64,000 nt of DNA from JBGCEZ01 sp045106735 (GCA_045106735.1 JBGCEZ010000022.1:186001-250000), one strand, 5' to 3'. Numbered from the stretch's first letter, positions 34,143 through 44,696 are shown. The notes: generated by a model from the sequence alone, not told the origin. Translations and numbers: made by a program.

Positions 34143-36623
34143 TCAGAGGTTGAAGGCCGAAAGCACGTTCAGCAGGTCGGTGAAGTCCACCGAGCCACTG
34201 CCGTCCAGGTCGGCCGGGCAACCGAAGCACTCGCCCCAGGACGAGAGCAGGGCCAGCACGTCGTCGAAGGTGACTTCGCCATCGCCGGTGATGTCGCCGA
34301 AGACGCCTTCGGACTCGCAGATGAAGCTCTGGATGCTGAAGGCATCGATGCCGGCCTCGGTGATCGAGTCGTTCGGGTTGTCCGAGACGGTGAAACGAAC
34401 GCGCACGGTCGCGAGCTGCGAAGCATCAATGAATTCAAGAGCCTGGAAGCTCGTGCGGATCCACGTCGGCGAATCGGACATCGTCGACGCAATCACCCAG
34501 GTCTGGCCTCCGTCGCCGGAGATCTCGGCCAACATGACGTCGCCGTCGTCGTCGTCGTTCGTGAACCAGCGGGAGAAGCTGACGCGGGGATCGGGCAGAC
34601 CGGAGAGGTCAAATTCCGGCGTGATCAGGCGCGTCGGGCCGCCATCGACGTCGGAGTTGCCCGCAACGTTGTCGGTGAGCCAGCACGAACCGGAGCCGTC
34701 CCAGTCCGAGGTCGGATCGCCGCGATCGCCGTCACCGGCGGGAACGCCGCGGTCCCACTGACCGTCGGACAGGTCTTCGTTGACCACCAGCCAGCCAGCT
34801 TCCAGCTCGAAGTTTTCCTCGACCACGAGCTCGCTGCCGGTGAAGGCCTGCGACGTGAAGAACGAGTCAGGAGCCTGGAAGGGCTCGGAAGCAATTTCGC
34901 CGTCGGTGTTCTGGGCCGAGACGAACCAGTCGATCGCGTCGCCACACTCGAAGGTGCCGAATACCGCGTCGTACACGTTCGGCTCGATCTCGACCATCGG
35001 GGCGTCCAACCACGGGCCGCCGTTGACCCGCCAGTGGAGCATGCCGGTGGCCGGCGCCGGGGGCACCGCCTGACCGGATACGGTCACGCGGACGGTCTGT
35101 CCGCCATTGGGCGTGATGATCTCGGGCTGCTCGGTGACGTCGAACGTCAAGGCGACGGTGCCGAGGGCGAGTTGCACGGCCTCGAACGCATCAACGTGTC
35201 CGTAGCCGTAGCCGTTGTCCTTGCCGGGATCGCCGAGGTCGACGGCCGTTTGGTACAGGATGTCCTTCACTTCGTTGACCGAAAGATCGGGGTTCACCTG
35301 ACGGATCAGGGCGACGACGCCGTTGATGTGCGGCGTGGCCATCGAGGTACCGCTCTTGAAGCCATACCCGCCGCCAGAAAGCGCCGAACGCGTGTTCACG
35401 CCCGGGCCAGCAATGTCCGGCTTGAAGGCGGGTTCCCCGGTCGGGGTGCACGCGGTCGGACCACGCGAACTGAAGTCGGCGAGCGGGAACGCCGGCGAGC
35501 CCGGATCGGTCGCCGCCACGGCGACGGTGCGATAGTCGGACAAGGCGCGGTCGCCCGGGCGACGCAGGCCGTTGTCGCCTTCGTTGCCGGCGGCAAACAG
35601 CACCACGGTGCCCACTGCTTCCAGGGCGTCGATGAAGGACCAGAAGGTCTCATCGCATTCCGGATAGCCGTGGCTCGTGACCAGGCCCCACGAGTTGGAA
35701 GCAACGTGCGGGACATCCCACACGGTGTTCGGATCGCCATCCGGATCGGCAAGCCATTCAAACGTGGTGATGGCGTCGGCCACCGTCTGCGGAATGCCGC
35801 CGCCACGGTCGATCGCGCCGGCCGCAATCCACTTGGCCCCGGGGGCGACGCCAATCTGGTCGCCGGGAGCGCCGCCGACGACCGAGCCGGTCACGTGGCT
35901 GCCGTGGCTGGAACTGCCGCCGTCGAACGGGAACGAGTTGTCGCCGGTGTACGGATCGAGCCAGGCCCACTGCGGGTTGCCGGCGTAGGCAGGATCGAGT
36001 CCAGCCCAGCGACTGGCGAGCGCCGGGTGGTTGCCATCGGCACCGGTATCGACCGTCGCAATCAAGACGCCACTGCCATCGAAGCCAAGGCCCCACACCT
36101 CGGGGGCGCGAACCGCGAGCACGCCGGGTTCGATCGTTCCACCGAGGGACAAGCCCTCGACCGGATTGACTTCGTCAATCTCTTCCGTCGGCGTGATCAA
36201 TTCGATCGGGTGGTTGAAGTACGCGTACTCAACTTCCGGCAGGCCGGCGAGCATCTCGATCGATGCCGCGGGGCCTTCGACGCGGACCGCGTTGGCCAGC
36301 CAGAACGACTGGACCCGCGTAAGGGATCCCGCGTTCAGCATCAGGTTCATCTGTGGCACGATGCGGCCGCGGGCTTCGGCGTTCACTTCTTGCAGCGCGC
36401 GGACGACGGTGCGGTGCCGCTCGGCCCGGGTGGCCGACTCGGCGTCGAGTTCGGCGGTCAGTTCGTCGATGTCGAGTTGGACGTCAAAGTGCAACAGGGC
36501 CGACACGATCGTGTCGGGGCCAGCCTTGTCGAGGACGCCGCGCAGCACCGGATCGATGGTGCCCGCGTGGGCCGACGCCGCCAGAATGGCGACGCTGGCT
36601 CCAGCCAGGGGGAGGGTCTTCAT
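34143..36623 (-). CDS. secreted S8 (subtilisin-like) serine protease with dockerin-like C-terminus
   Basis: 826 residues. Signal peptide MKTLPLAGASVAILAASAHA. A propeptide/I9-like region (about 21-170) precedes the catalytic domain: D192 (LIATVDTGAD), H240 (SSSHGSHVTG), oxyanion N347 (LFAAGNEGD), S427 (KSGTSMATPHING). A long beta-rich region follows (about 490-760), with an immune-inhibitor-like segment of the type 'WDRGVPAGD...WLTDN'. The C-terminus is a dockerin-like pair (DITGDGEVTFDDVLALLSSW; DLDGSGSVDFTDLLNVLSAF). It is predicted to be an extracellular or surface protease. AGGAG lies upstream of ATG 36623. It is divergent from metK. Confidence 0.93.
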   Translation of the reverse strand: MKTLPLAGASVAILAASAHAGTIDPVLRGVLDKAGPDTIVSALLHFDVQLDIDELTAELDAESATRAERHRTVVRALQEVNAEARGRIVPQMNLMLNAGSLTRVQSFWLANAVRVEGPAASIEMLAGLPEVEYAYFNHPIELITPTEEIDEVNPVEGLSLGGTIEPGVLAVRAPEVWGLGFDGSGVLIATVDTGADGNHPALASRWAGLDPAYAGNPQWAWLDPYTGDNSFPFDGGSSSHGSHVTGSVVGGAPGDQIGVAPGAKWIAAGAIDRGGGIPQTVADAITTFEWLADPDGDPNTVWDVPHVASNSWGLVTSHGYPECDETFWSFIDALEAVGTVVLFAAGNEGDNGLRRPGDRALSDYRTVAVAATDPGSPAFPLADFSSRGPTACTPTGEPAFKPDIAGPGVNTRSALSGGGYGFKSGTSMATPHINGVVALIRQVNPDLSVNEVKDILYQTAVDLGDPGKDNGYGYGHVDAFEAVQLALGTVALTFDVTEQPEIITPNGGQTVRVTVSGQAVPPAPATGMLHWRVNGGPWLDAPMVEIEPNVYDAVFGTFECGDAIDWFVSAQNTDGEIASEPFQAPDSFFTSQAFTGSELVVEENFELEAGWLVVNEDLSDGQWDRGVPAGDGDRGDPTSDWDGSGSCWLTDNVAGNSDVDGGPTRLITPEFDLSGLPDPRVSFSRWFTNDDDDGDVMLAEISGDGGQTWVIASTMSDSPTWIRTSFQALEFIDASQLATVRVRFTVSDNPNDSITEAGIDAFSIQSFICESEGVFGDITGDGEVTFDDVLALLSSWGECFGCPADLDGSGSVDFTDLLNVLSAFNL

Positions 36624-36879
36624 TTCGGGGATGCTCCTGGGGTCCGCCTTCGCGATCCCGACGCACCTTGGGCCCGAATGGCCGAAGAGCGAAGGGGGTC
36701 GAAGCCGGGTGGGGACAGCAGACGGGGATATCGGACGCTCGTCGGACGGGCCGGGGGTTGGGCCAGCCGGCGAACGCCACCCCACTATGACGGCATGGCA
36801 CCCCAAGAGCCACGCTTTTCCGGCCACCGGGACCAATCATGACCGGTTGACGTCCTCCGACCGGCCCCCCCTGGTCCGA

Positions 36880-36908
36880 TTGCGACGTTCTCGGCCGGCG
36901 GCTAGAGT
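36880..36908 (+). promoter_or_regulatory. metK promoter (TTGCGA-17 bp-TAGAGT)
   Basis: The -35-like TTGCGA at 36880-36885 and -10-like TAGAGT at 36903-36908 are separated by exactly 17 bp. The predicted leader is about 115 nt. It is the clearest promoter in the divergent spacer 36624-37029. Confidence 0.6.
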
Positions 36909-36916
36909 TCTCGGAT

Positions 36917-36946
36917 TCAATCCAATCATCCGGATGAACGGATTGA
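36917..36946 (+). promoter_or_regulatory. hairpin at the 5' end of the metK leader
   Basis: A perfect 7-bp stem (TCAATCC at 36917-36923 with GGATTGA at 36940-36946) encloses a loop containing the palindrome ATCCGGAT. It would form the very 5' end of the metK transcript. I could not match it to a known SAM riboswitch class. Confidence 0.4.
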
Positions 36947-37029
36947 TGGCCCGGATCCGATTTTCGCCGATGATGACGGGTCGCGATCGCCGGACCCACT
37001 TCGCTCCCCCGCCCGAGAGAACACGCCAC

Positions 37030-38235
37030 ATGGCCAGCCGCACCACCCAGTTCACCTCCGAATCGGTCTCCATGGGTCACCCCGACAAGATGGCCGACCA
37101 GATCTCTGACGCGATCCTCGACGCCATGCTGACCGTCGATCCTCGGAGCCGCGTCGCCGCCGAAACCATGGTCACCACCGGCATGGCGGTGATCGCCGGC
37201 GAAGTGACGTGCGACGGGTACGTGGACATTCCGCGCCTCGTCCGCGAAGTCGTCGCCGACATCGGCTACGACGACGGTCGCAAGGGATTCGACGCTGAGG
37301 CGTGCGCGGTCCTGGTCTCGCTCGATGAGCAGAGTCCGGACATCGCCCAGGGCGTCGACGACGACAACGGCCTGCACAAGGAACAGGGCGCCGGTGACCA
37401 AGGCCTCATGTTCGGCTTTGCCTGCACCGAGACGCCGTCGCTGATGCCGCTGCCGGTGTCGCTTTCGCACCAGTTGGTCGCCCGGCACGCCGAGGTCCGC
37501 CGCTCGAGCGCGGTTCCCCACCTCCGCCCGGACGCCAAGAGCCAGGTCACGGTTGAGTACGTCGACGGCCGGCCGAGCCGCGTGCTCACCGTCGTGCTGT
37601 CGACGCAGCACGGACCGGAGTGGAATGAATCGCAGCCCGCCCTCGGCGATGCGATCACCGAACACGTCATTCGTCCGGTGCTCGGCGACCTGTGGAACGA
37701 TGACATCACCGTCCACGTGAACCCGACCGGCAAGTTCGAACTTGGCGGACCCCACGGCGACTGCGGCCTGACCGGTCGCAAGATCATCGTCGACACCTAC
37801 GGCGGCCGCGGCCGCCACGGCGGCGGCGCCTTCAGCGGCAAGGACCCGTCGAAGGTCGACCGTTCGGCTGCCTACATGGCCCGCTACATCGCCAAGAACA
37901 TCGTGGCCGCCGGACTGGCCGAGACCTGCGAAGTGCAGCTTTCCTACGCCATCGGCGTGGCCGAGCCGACGAGCGTGCTCGTGGATTGTCAGGGCACGGC
38001 CACGATCGACGAAGAGCGAATCGAAGAGCTGGTGCGCGAGCACTTCCGCCTCACGCCGCGGGGCATCATCGAGACCCTCGACCTGCTCCGCCCGATCTAC
38101 CGGGCCACGAGCTTCCACGGCCACTTCGGCCGCGAGCCCGGCGAAGGCGGCCCCGGCACGTTCAGCTGGGAACGCACCGACAAGGCCGACGCGCTGCGGG
38201 CGGCCGCGGGCGCGACGGCTGGCGCGGGAGCGTAA
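37030..38235 (+). CDS. metK: S-adenosylmethionine synthetase
   Basis: 401 residues. Family motifs: FTSESVSMGHPDKMADQISD (ATP-binding, catalytic His), EQGAGDQGLMFGFA, FELGGPHGDCGLTGRKIIVD, the P-loop-like region GGGAFSGKDPSKVDRSAAY, and the C-terminal SYAIGVAEPTSV. It forms SAM from methionine and ATP. Loop details such as KGFDAEACAV are the common bacterial form; a short Ala/Gly tail (AAAGATAGAGA) is added. ATG 37030 gives the canonical N-terminus. It is expressed from the TTGCGA/TAGAGT promoter with a structured leader, and a GC hairpin follows at 38315. Confidence 0.97.
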   Translation: MASRTTQFTSESVSMGHPDKMADQISDAILDAMLTVDPRSRVAAETMVTTGMAVIAGEVTCDGYVDIPRLVREVVADIGYDDGRKGFDAEACAVLVSLDEQSPDIAQGVDDDNGLHKEQGAGDQGLMFGFACTETPSLMPLPVSLSHQLVARHAEVRRSSAVPHLRPDAKSQVTVEYVDGRPSRVLTVVLSTQHGPEWNESQPALGDAITEHVIRPVLGDLWNDDITVHVNPTGKFELGGPHGDCGLTGRKIIVDTYGGRGRHGGGAFSGKDPSKVDRSAAYMARYIAKNIVAAGLAETCEVQLSYAIGVAEPTSVLVDCQGTATIDEERIEELVREHFRLTPRGIIETLDLLRPIYRATSFHGHFGREPGEGGPGTFSWERTDKADALRAAAGATAGAGA

Positions 38236-38314
38236 GCCGGTCGACGGCGGGCCCGCTGCTCGCCGCTCGATCCTCGCTCGTGCGACGAGCGACACGCACG
38301 TGAAACGAACGATC

Positions 38315-38338
38315 AACCGGCGCGGCGACGCGCCGGTT
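38315..38338 (+). terminator. GC-rich hairpin after metK (terminator-like)
   Basis: A 10-bp perfect stem AACCGGCGCG / CGCGCCGGTT with a GCGA loop. No U-tract follows, so termination would be weak or Rho-assisted. Confidence 0.5.
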
Positions 38339-38437
38339 GTCGTGCGCGGCGCGAAAAAAATGGGCACGGATCCGGGCAGGCGAGCCTGAGCCGGATGCGT
38401 GCCACACGAGGAGGAAGCATCAGTCGATCGTTGAGCG

Positions 38438-38707
38438 TCAGGCGGCCCGCTGATTGCGCTCGTCGAGCCGGCAGCGGCGTGCGGCCCGCGGTTCAGTCGT
38501 CGGCCCGGCGATCGGACCAAGCGGTGCTCCGCGCAATCGGACGCCGGCGGCCGCGCGGGCGGTGCAGCCGAGGAGTGGATCGTCCAGGCAACGGATGGTC
38601 GTGTCGGGCGACCCGCTCGGGCCGGCGGGCGGCGAAGCGGCGGGCGAGGCGGAGGCAGCGACGGTCGAGGTCGCATTCGAAGTGGCCGGCGTCGATCGGT
38701 GTTCCAT
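38438..38707 (-). CDS. small hypothetical protein
   Basis: 89 residues, no recognised domain. An Ala/Ser/Pro-rich N-terminal half is followed by a more ordered segment (TIRCLDDPLLGCTARAAAG) and an Arg-rich end. A GGAGGGG ribosome-binding-like sequence lies about 9 nt upstream of ATG 38707, the main reason to list it. It is alone on its strand between metK and purD. The remaining spacer (38708-39031) shows no other feature. It could be a chance ORF. Confidence 0.35.
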   Translation of the reverse strand: MEHRSTPATSNATSTVAASASPAASPPAGPSGSPDTTIRCLDDPLLGCTARAAAGVRLRGAPLGPIAGPTTEPRAARRCRLDERNQRAA

Positions 38708-39031
38708 GGCTGGCCCCCTCCAAGGGGCTCGCGAATCCGGAATTGCCCCTGAGCCCTCGACCTTCTCTGCCGTCCCTCAATCTCGTCGGCGAATCTCCGT
38801 CGCCGCGGAACCAGATATCGGGGGCAATCGCGCGAATCCTCCACCTTTTCCCCGAATCGACCCACGTCGTATCCACAAGCCGCGCGGAACATGCCGGCGG
38901 ACCTCGGGTCGATGCCGGGCCGCGTGCCTCGGACACTCCCGGGGATTCGGCCGGATCGGCCGCGGCCTCGCGCATCGGCTGCGCCGCACGATCCGTCAAG
39001 CATGAACTCCGAATCAAGGGAAGTCGATCGC

Positions 39032-39037
39032 TACACT
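39032..39037 (+). promoter_or_regulatory. -10-like TACACT 8 nt before purD start (leaderless candidate)
   Basis: TACACT ends 8 nt before ATG 39046, and no Shine-Dalgarno lies between them. Confidence 0.45.
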
Positions 39038-39045
39038 CCGCCCCT

Positions 39046-40371
39046 ATGCCCAAGCCGCCCCCCTGCCCTGATTCCTGCAACGTCCTCCTCGTCGGTGGTG
39101 GAGGTCGCGAGCACGCCCTGGCGTGGAAGCTCCGCCAGAGCCGCCGCCTCGGCCGCCTCTGGACGACCGACCGGTCGAATCCCGCCATCCAATCGATCGC
39201 CCGGCAGTGCCCGGTCGAGATGGACGTCAAGCGTCCGTTCCACCTCCAGCAGTGGTGCACGCGCGAGCGGATCGACCTGGTCGTCGTCGGCCCCGAACAG
39301 CCTCTGGCCGACGGCATCGCCGATGCACTGTCGACCCCCGAACGCATGGTCTTCGGCCCCTCCAAGTCCGGGGCCCGCATGGAGGCCGACAAGGCCTTCG
39401 CCAAGAACATCATGCGGCAGGCGTCGGTTCCGACGGCCGAGGGCCGGATCTTCACCGACCTGGAATCGGCGATCGAGTACGTGACCGTCCGCGAGGAACC
39501 CTGCGTGGTGAAGGCCACCGGACTCGCGGCCGGCAAGGGGGTCGTCGTTTGCGATGACGAACACGAAGCAATCGCCGCCCTGCAGGAAATCATGGGCGCC
39601 CGAGTGCACGGCGAAGCGGGGGCGACGGTGCTGGTGGAGGAGCGCCTCCACGGCCAAGAGGTCTCGGTGATGGCCCTGGTCGACGGGCACACGATCTGGA
39701 TCCTCGACCCGGCCCAGGACCACAAACAGCGTGACGAAGGCGACAGCGGCCCAAATACCGGCGGGATGGGGGCGTACTGCCCCACGCCGGTACTCGACGA
39801 CGCCATGCTCGCCCGCATCCAGCGCGACATCCTGATCCCGACCGTCGCCGGCCTCCGGCGCGAAGGGATCGACTACCGCGGAGTCCTCTACGCCGGGCTC
39901 ATGCTGACCCCTGGCGGACCGAAGGTCCTCGAATTCAACTGCCGCTTTGGCGATCCCGAAACCCAGCCGCTCATGGCCCGCCTCCAGGGTGACTTGGTCG
40001 AGATCTGCTGGGCCACCGCCGCCGGCACGCTGGACGACGTCCAGATCGGCTTTGATCCCCGCACGGCCTGCTGCGTGGTGCTCTGCTCGGCCGGATACCC
40101 CGGGGCGTACGAGAAGGGCCGGGTCATCACCGGAATCGACGCGGCCGAGGCCGCCGGCGGGGCCGGACGGGTGACCGTCTTCCACGCCGGGACCGCCACT
40201 ACTCCCGCCGGCGACCTGGTCACCGCGGGCGGGCGCGTCCTTTCGGTCACGGCCCTGGGCCAGGATCTGGCCACGGCCCGCGATTTGGCCAATGACGCCG
40301 CAGACCAGATCCGCTTCGACGGGTCGTTCTTCCGCCGCGACATCGGCGATCGGGTCCTGGCTCCCAGCTGA
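39046..40371 (+). CDS. purD: phosphoribosylamine--glycine ligase
   Basis: 441 residues. NVLLVGGGGREHALAWKL is the N-domain signature; IDLVVVGPEQPLADGIAD follows; the ATP-grasp part has VVKATGLAAGKGVVVCDDE and LVEERLHGQEVSVMALVDG; metal-binding and active-site regions are RDEGDSGPNTGGMGAY and EFNCRFGDPETQPLM. It catalyses the second step of de novo purine synthesis. The N-domain is compact, with ERMVFGPSKSGARMEADKAF in place. It stands alone, not in a pur operon. The start at 39046 is fixed by homology. Confidence 0.96.
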   Translation: MPKPPPCPDSCNVLLVGGGGREHALAWKLRQSRRLGRLWTTDRSNPAIQSIARQCPVEMDVKRPFHLQQWCTRERIDLVVVGPEQPLADGIADALSTPERMVFGPSKSGARMEADKAFAKNIMRQASVPTAEGRIFTDLESAIEYVTVREEPCVVKATGLAAGKGVVVCDDEHEAIAALQEIMGARVHGEAGATVLVEERLHGQEVSVMALVDGHTIWILDPAQDHKQRDEGDSGPNTGGMGAYCPTPVLDDAMLARIQRDILIPTVAGLRREGIDYRGVLYAGLMLTPGGPKVLEFNCRFGDPETQPLMARLQGDLVEICWATAAGTLDDVQIGFDPRTACCVVLCSAGYPGAYEKGRVITGIDAAEAAGGAGRVTVFHAGTATTPAGDLVTAGGRVLSVTALGQDLATARDLANDAADQIRFDGSFFRRDIGDRVLAPS

Positions 40372-40443
40372 GGATCCCGGCCCGCCCAGGGCTGAACCCG
40401 CACCCTCCGGCTCGTCCCCGTTGGCTGCAACCCGCGGGTGTGC

Positions 40444-40449
40444 TATCGT
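40444..40449 (+). promoter_or_regulatory. putative -10 box (TATCGT) for tig
   Basis: TATCGT lies about 100 nt upstream of the tig start; no clear -35 was seen. Confidence 0.35.
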
Positions 40450-40549
40450 CTCGGATTCCGCTTCGCGGGCTGCGGTGTGACCGCCGGCCCGCGATCCGGC
40501 TCAGCCTTGACGCTCACCAAGTCATCTATCCATCGGGATCCCCCCCGCC

Positions 40550-41944
40550 ATGGCCGACGCCACCGCCACCGCCGACAGCCCCTACGACATCCAAGTCGAA
40601 GACGCTGGTCCTGCCCGCAAGCGCCTCAAGATCACGGTGCCGGCCGACCACATCGCGTCGAAGATCGAGGATTCGATGGGCGCCCTGGCCTCCACCGCCG
40701 CCCTCCCCGGCTTCCGCAAGGGCCGCGCCCCGCTCGCCCTCCTCGAGCGCCGCTTCGGCACCGCCGTGCGAGACGAAGCCCGCGGCCAGATCATCGCCGA
40801 GAGCTACTCGGCCGCGCTGGAGTCCAACGACCTCAAGCCGGTGAGTGAGCCCGAGCCGGTCGACGACATCGACAGCCTCGAGCTGGTGGACGGCAAGCCC
40901 CTGACGTTCTCCGTCGAGGTCGAAGTCGTCCCCGACATCCCGATGCCGGAGCTCAAGGGCGTCGCGGTCAAGAAGCCGATGAAGGAAGCCGACGAGGACA
41001 TGATCGCCGCCGAGATCGAGCGCCAGTGCGTGCAGGCCGGCACCGTCGTCGACGCCGAAATGCCCCTGCTCGCCGGTGACAAGATCGTTGGCCCCGGTAC
41101 CGCGACCAAGGACGGCGAAGACGAGCCGTTCTTCGAGCACCCCGGCGTTGATGTCATCGTCCCCGAGAAGGAAGACGGCGGCAACGGTGCGATCCTCGGC
41201 CTCCTGGTCGAAGGCCTGCACGACATGCTCATCGGGCAGAAGCTCGGCGACGAGGTTTCGGTCTCCGTCACCGGCCCCGATTCCCACGAACTCGAGCACA
41301 TTCGCGGCGAGATGCTCACGATCAAGATGACCATCGAGCAGGCGATGCGGATCGATCCGGCCACCCCGGCCGAGGTCGTCGAACGCTTCGGCCTCGAGAG
41401 CGAAGACATCCTCAAGGAGCAGGTCAAGCTTGCCCTCGAGCAGCGCATCGCGGTCGAACAGCAGGCGGCGATGCGGGAGCAGGTCTACACCTACCTCAGC
41501 GACAACGCCGAGTTTGAACTGCCCGAGAAAATGACCGAGAACCAGGCCCAGCGCATGCTGGAGCGGGCCCGTCTCGAGATGATGTACCGCGGTTCGATGT
41601 CGGCCGAAGAGGTCGAGCAGAAGATCGCCGAGCTCCGCACGGAAGCCCAGGACGAGAGCCGCAAGCGGCTCAAGCTCCAGTTCCTGCTGCACAAGCTTGC
41701 CGACGATCTGGACATCCAGGTGACCGAGCAAGAAGTGAACGGCCGCATCGCCATGATCGCCCAGCAGCGTCAGGTGCGTCCGGACAAGCTCAAGAAGGAC
41801 CTGATCGAGAACGGCGCGATCGGCCAGATCGGCACGCAGATCCGCGACCACAAGGCCGTGGACCGCATCATCGACGACGCGTCGATCTCCGAGGTGCCGG
41901 CCGACGACTGGAACGCCGAAGTCGAGGCCAAGAACGCCAAGTGA
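40550..41944 (+). CDS. tig: trigger factor
   Basis: 464 residues. The ribosome-docking signature is LPGFRKGRAPLALLERRFG (GFRKGR at 54-59). The middle FKBP-like PPIase domain (about 155-270) is divergent, with LVEGLHDMLIGQKLGDEVSV recognisable. The C-terminal helical arms (about 280-440) include KLALEQRIAVEQQAAMREQV and FLLHKLADDLDIQVTEQEV. The protein binds L23 at the exit tunnel and shields nascent chains. The tig-clpX order with one gene between them resembles tig-clpP-clpX clusters, but clpP is absent here. The stop overlaps the next gene (GTGA). Confidence 0.95.
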   Translation: MADATATADSPYDIQVEDAGPARKRLKITVPADHIASKIEDSMGALASTAALPGFRKGRAPLALLERRFGTAVRDEARGQIIAESYSAALESNDLKPVSEPEPVDDIDSLELVDGKPLTFSVEVEVVPDIPMPELKGVAVKKPMKEADEDMIAAEIERQCVQAGTVVDAEMPLLAGDKIVGPGTATKDGEDEPFFEHPGVDVIVPEKEDGGNGAILGLLVEGLHDMLIGQKLGDEVSVSVTGPDSHELEHIRGEMLTIKMTIEQAMRIDPATPAEVVERFGLESEDILKEQVKLALEQRIAVEQQAAMREQVYTYLSDNAEFELPEKMTENQAQRMLERARLEMMYRGSMSAEEVEQKIAELRTEAQDESRKRLKLQFLLHKLADDLDIQVTEQEVNGRIAMIAQQRQVRPDKLKKDLIENGAIGQIGTQIRDHKAVDRIIDDASISEVPADDWNAEVEAKNAK

Positions 41945-42360
41945 TCCACGGGGATTCCGGCGGGCGGACGAACGGTACGCGCCGGTTGGGCCACTTCGGC
42001 CCGACCGGGCGACTTCCGTCGCTCGCCCTCTGGTGCTCCGCGCTGAGCGTGTCCGTGGCGAAGACCGCCCATGCCGCCCCCGGTCGATCGGCCGGGGGTT
42101 TGTTCTCGGACGTGCTCCCCTGGGTCATCGGACTCGTCGTGATCGCGGTCGTTGGCGGCGTGGTGATCGTCCGCGTGCGGCGAGCTTTGCGCGATCCGGA
42201 AGAAGCGCCGGGCGGGGTCGGATTCACGCTGCACGACCTCAGAACCATGCATGCGCGAGGCGAGATGACGGATGTGGAGTTTCGCGCTGCGCGGGATGCG
42301 ATGATCGCCGGGGTCAAAGATGCCGCCGCACGGTCCGCGAACCCGGACGAAAGCGCCTGA
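41941..42360 (+). CDS. small membrane protein with SHOCT-like C-terminus
   Basis: 139 residues. A possible signal/first hydrophobic stretch (SLALWCSALSVSVAKTAHAA) is followed by a clear transmembrane helix (LPWVIGLVVIAVVGGVVIV). A cytoplasmic tail holds a SHOCT-like motif (FTLHDLRTMHARGEMTDVEF), usually an oligomerisation module. GTG 41941 overlaps the tig stop, so it is probably co-translated. It occupies the place where clpP often sits, but it is not a protease and its function is unknown. Confidence 0.65.
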   Translation: MIHGDSGGRTNGTRRLGHFGPTGRLPSLALWCSALSVSVAKTAHAAPGRSAGGLFSDVLPWVIGLVVIAVVGGVVIVRVRRALRDPEEAPGGVGFTLHDLRTMHARGEMTDVEFRAARDAMIAGVKDAAARSANPDESA

Positions 42361-42387
42361 ATCCCCGCCGTCGTTGGGGAGCCGCCG

Positions 42388-42393
42388 TACAAT
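42388..42393 (+). promoter_or_regulatory. putative -10 box (TACAAT) for clpX
   Basis: TACAAT lies 130 nt before the clpX start in the 162-nt spacer. No good -35 was seen. Confidence 0.4.
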
Positions 42394-42522
42394 CGACCGA
42401 TATCGCCGAGACCCGGTTCGCGCGCCCAGTCGGCCCGCCAGAACCGGTCCGCGAGCCCACGCCAGCCCTTCCCCGCTTTCGGGGGTCTCGGGCCCGAGCG
42501 TTTCGACGAGGAATCGACCCGC

Positions 42523-43989
<1,467 letters not shown>

Positions 43990-44021
43990 GTCGACGTGCC
44001 AGTCCATCCGGTGGGCCACCC

Positions 44022-44058
44022 AGCGAGTTGGCCAGCGAGTTGGCCAGCGAGTTGGCCC
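44022..44058. repeat. 12-bp tandem repeat, three copies (GTTGGCCAGCGA-type)
   Basis: About three copies of CAGCGAGTTGGC lie between the clpX stop and its terminator. No gene covers it. Confidence 0.85.
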
Positions 44059-44078
44059 GCCCCCGATGATTGACGACG

Positions 44079-44106
44079 ACCGCCCCCAGCCTTGGGGGCG
44101 GTTTTC
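44079..44106 (+). terminator. Rho-independent terminator after clpX
   Basis: A 9-bp perfect stem (ACCGCCCCC at 44079-44087 with GGGGGCGGT at 44094-44102) with a 6-nt loop, followed by TTTTC. Confidence 0.9.
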
Positions 44107-44185
44107 AATCCGGCCGCCGGCCACACCCCTTGGGTCGGAACGCATCCGGATCGGCGAACTGCCCCTCTCGGCCACCCGACGCGGG

Positions 44186-44215
44186 TTGCGGCCTCCGCCG
44201 CCGCACCGCTATACT
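44186..44215 (+). promoter_or_regulatory. rpmB promoter (TTGCGG-18 bp-TATACT)
   Basis: The -35-like TTGCGG at 44186-44191 and -10 TATACT at 44210-44215 precede rpmB with a leader of about 30 nt that carries AGGAG 7 nt before the start. Confidence 0.65.
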
Positions 44216-44249
44216 CATCGATCCACTGCATTGGCCGAGGAGTTCACCC

Positions 44250-44534
44250 ATGCCGCGCGTCTGCCATTTCACCGGAGCCCGGACGACCACCGGTCGTCGT
44301 CTTCGCTATCGCGGTCGCCCCAAGTACCTCGGCGGCATCGGCCTCAAGGTCACGGCGATCAGCAAGCGAACCTTCAAGCCCAACATCCAGACCGTTCGCG
44401 CGGTCGTGGATGGCAAGCCCGCCCGCATCAAGGTGACGGCCAAGGCGATCAAGAACGGGTTCGTCGTCAAGCCGCTCAAGCGGAAGTACGGCTACACCCG
44501 CAAGCTCGCCCAGGCTGCCGCGGCCGGCAAGTGA
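44250..44534 (+). CDS. rpmB: 50S ribosomal protein L28
   Basis: 94 residues. The N-terminus MPRVCHFTGARTTTGRRLRY has the family pattern (C-x-x-TG(K/A)xxxxG), followed by KRTFKPNIQTVRAVVDGKPA and RIKVTAKAIKNGFVVKPLKR. Only one cysteine is present, so this is the zinc-free (C-minus) form. L28 binds 23S rRNA near the exit region. AGGAG is well placed before ATG 44250. It is monocistronic, with its own promoter and a following hairpin. Confidence 0.95.
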   Translation: MPRVCHFTGARTTTGRRLRYRGRPKYLGGIGLKVTAISKRTFKPNIQTVRAVVDGKPARIKVTAKAIKNGFVVKPLKRKYGYTRKLAQAAAAGK

Positions 44535-44696
44535 GTCCACGGCATCCTCGGTCGGCTCGTGGCCCTGCCTTCGTAGGAAGGGACGGCCAGTCGCCCGCCC
44601 ACTGATGCCACGGTCCTCGCGCTGACCGCCACGCCACCCGCCGGTTCGGTGGGCCGCGCCCCGAGGGCGGGTCCGCATCGGTGCACGAACAAGATC

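Noticed and set aside
33531..36842. 1103-residue plus-strand ORF across the kinase start and subtilase
   Set aside because: It is antisense to two well-supported genes and crosses their boundary and a terminator; the long open frame reflects high GC.
36903..37029. Known SAM riboswitch upstream of metK
   Set aside because: The hairpin and leader could not be matched to the conserved cores of the classes I know, so it is listed only as an unassigned structured leader.
38708..39031. A small RNA gene in the purD upstream spacer
   Set aside because: No promoter-terminator pair or strong fold was recognised, so there is no support beyond the gap itself.
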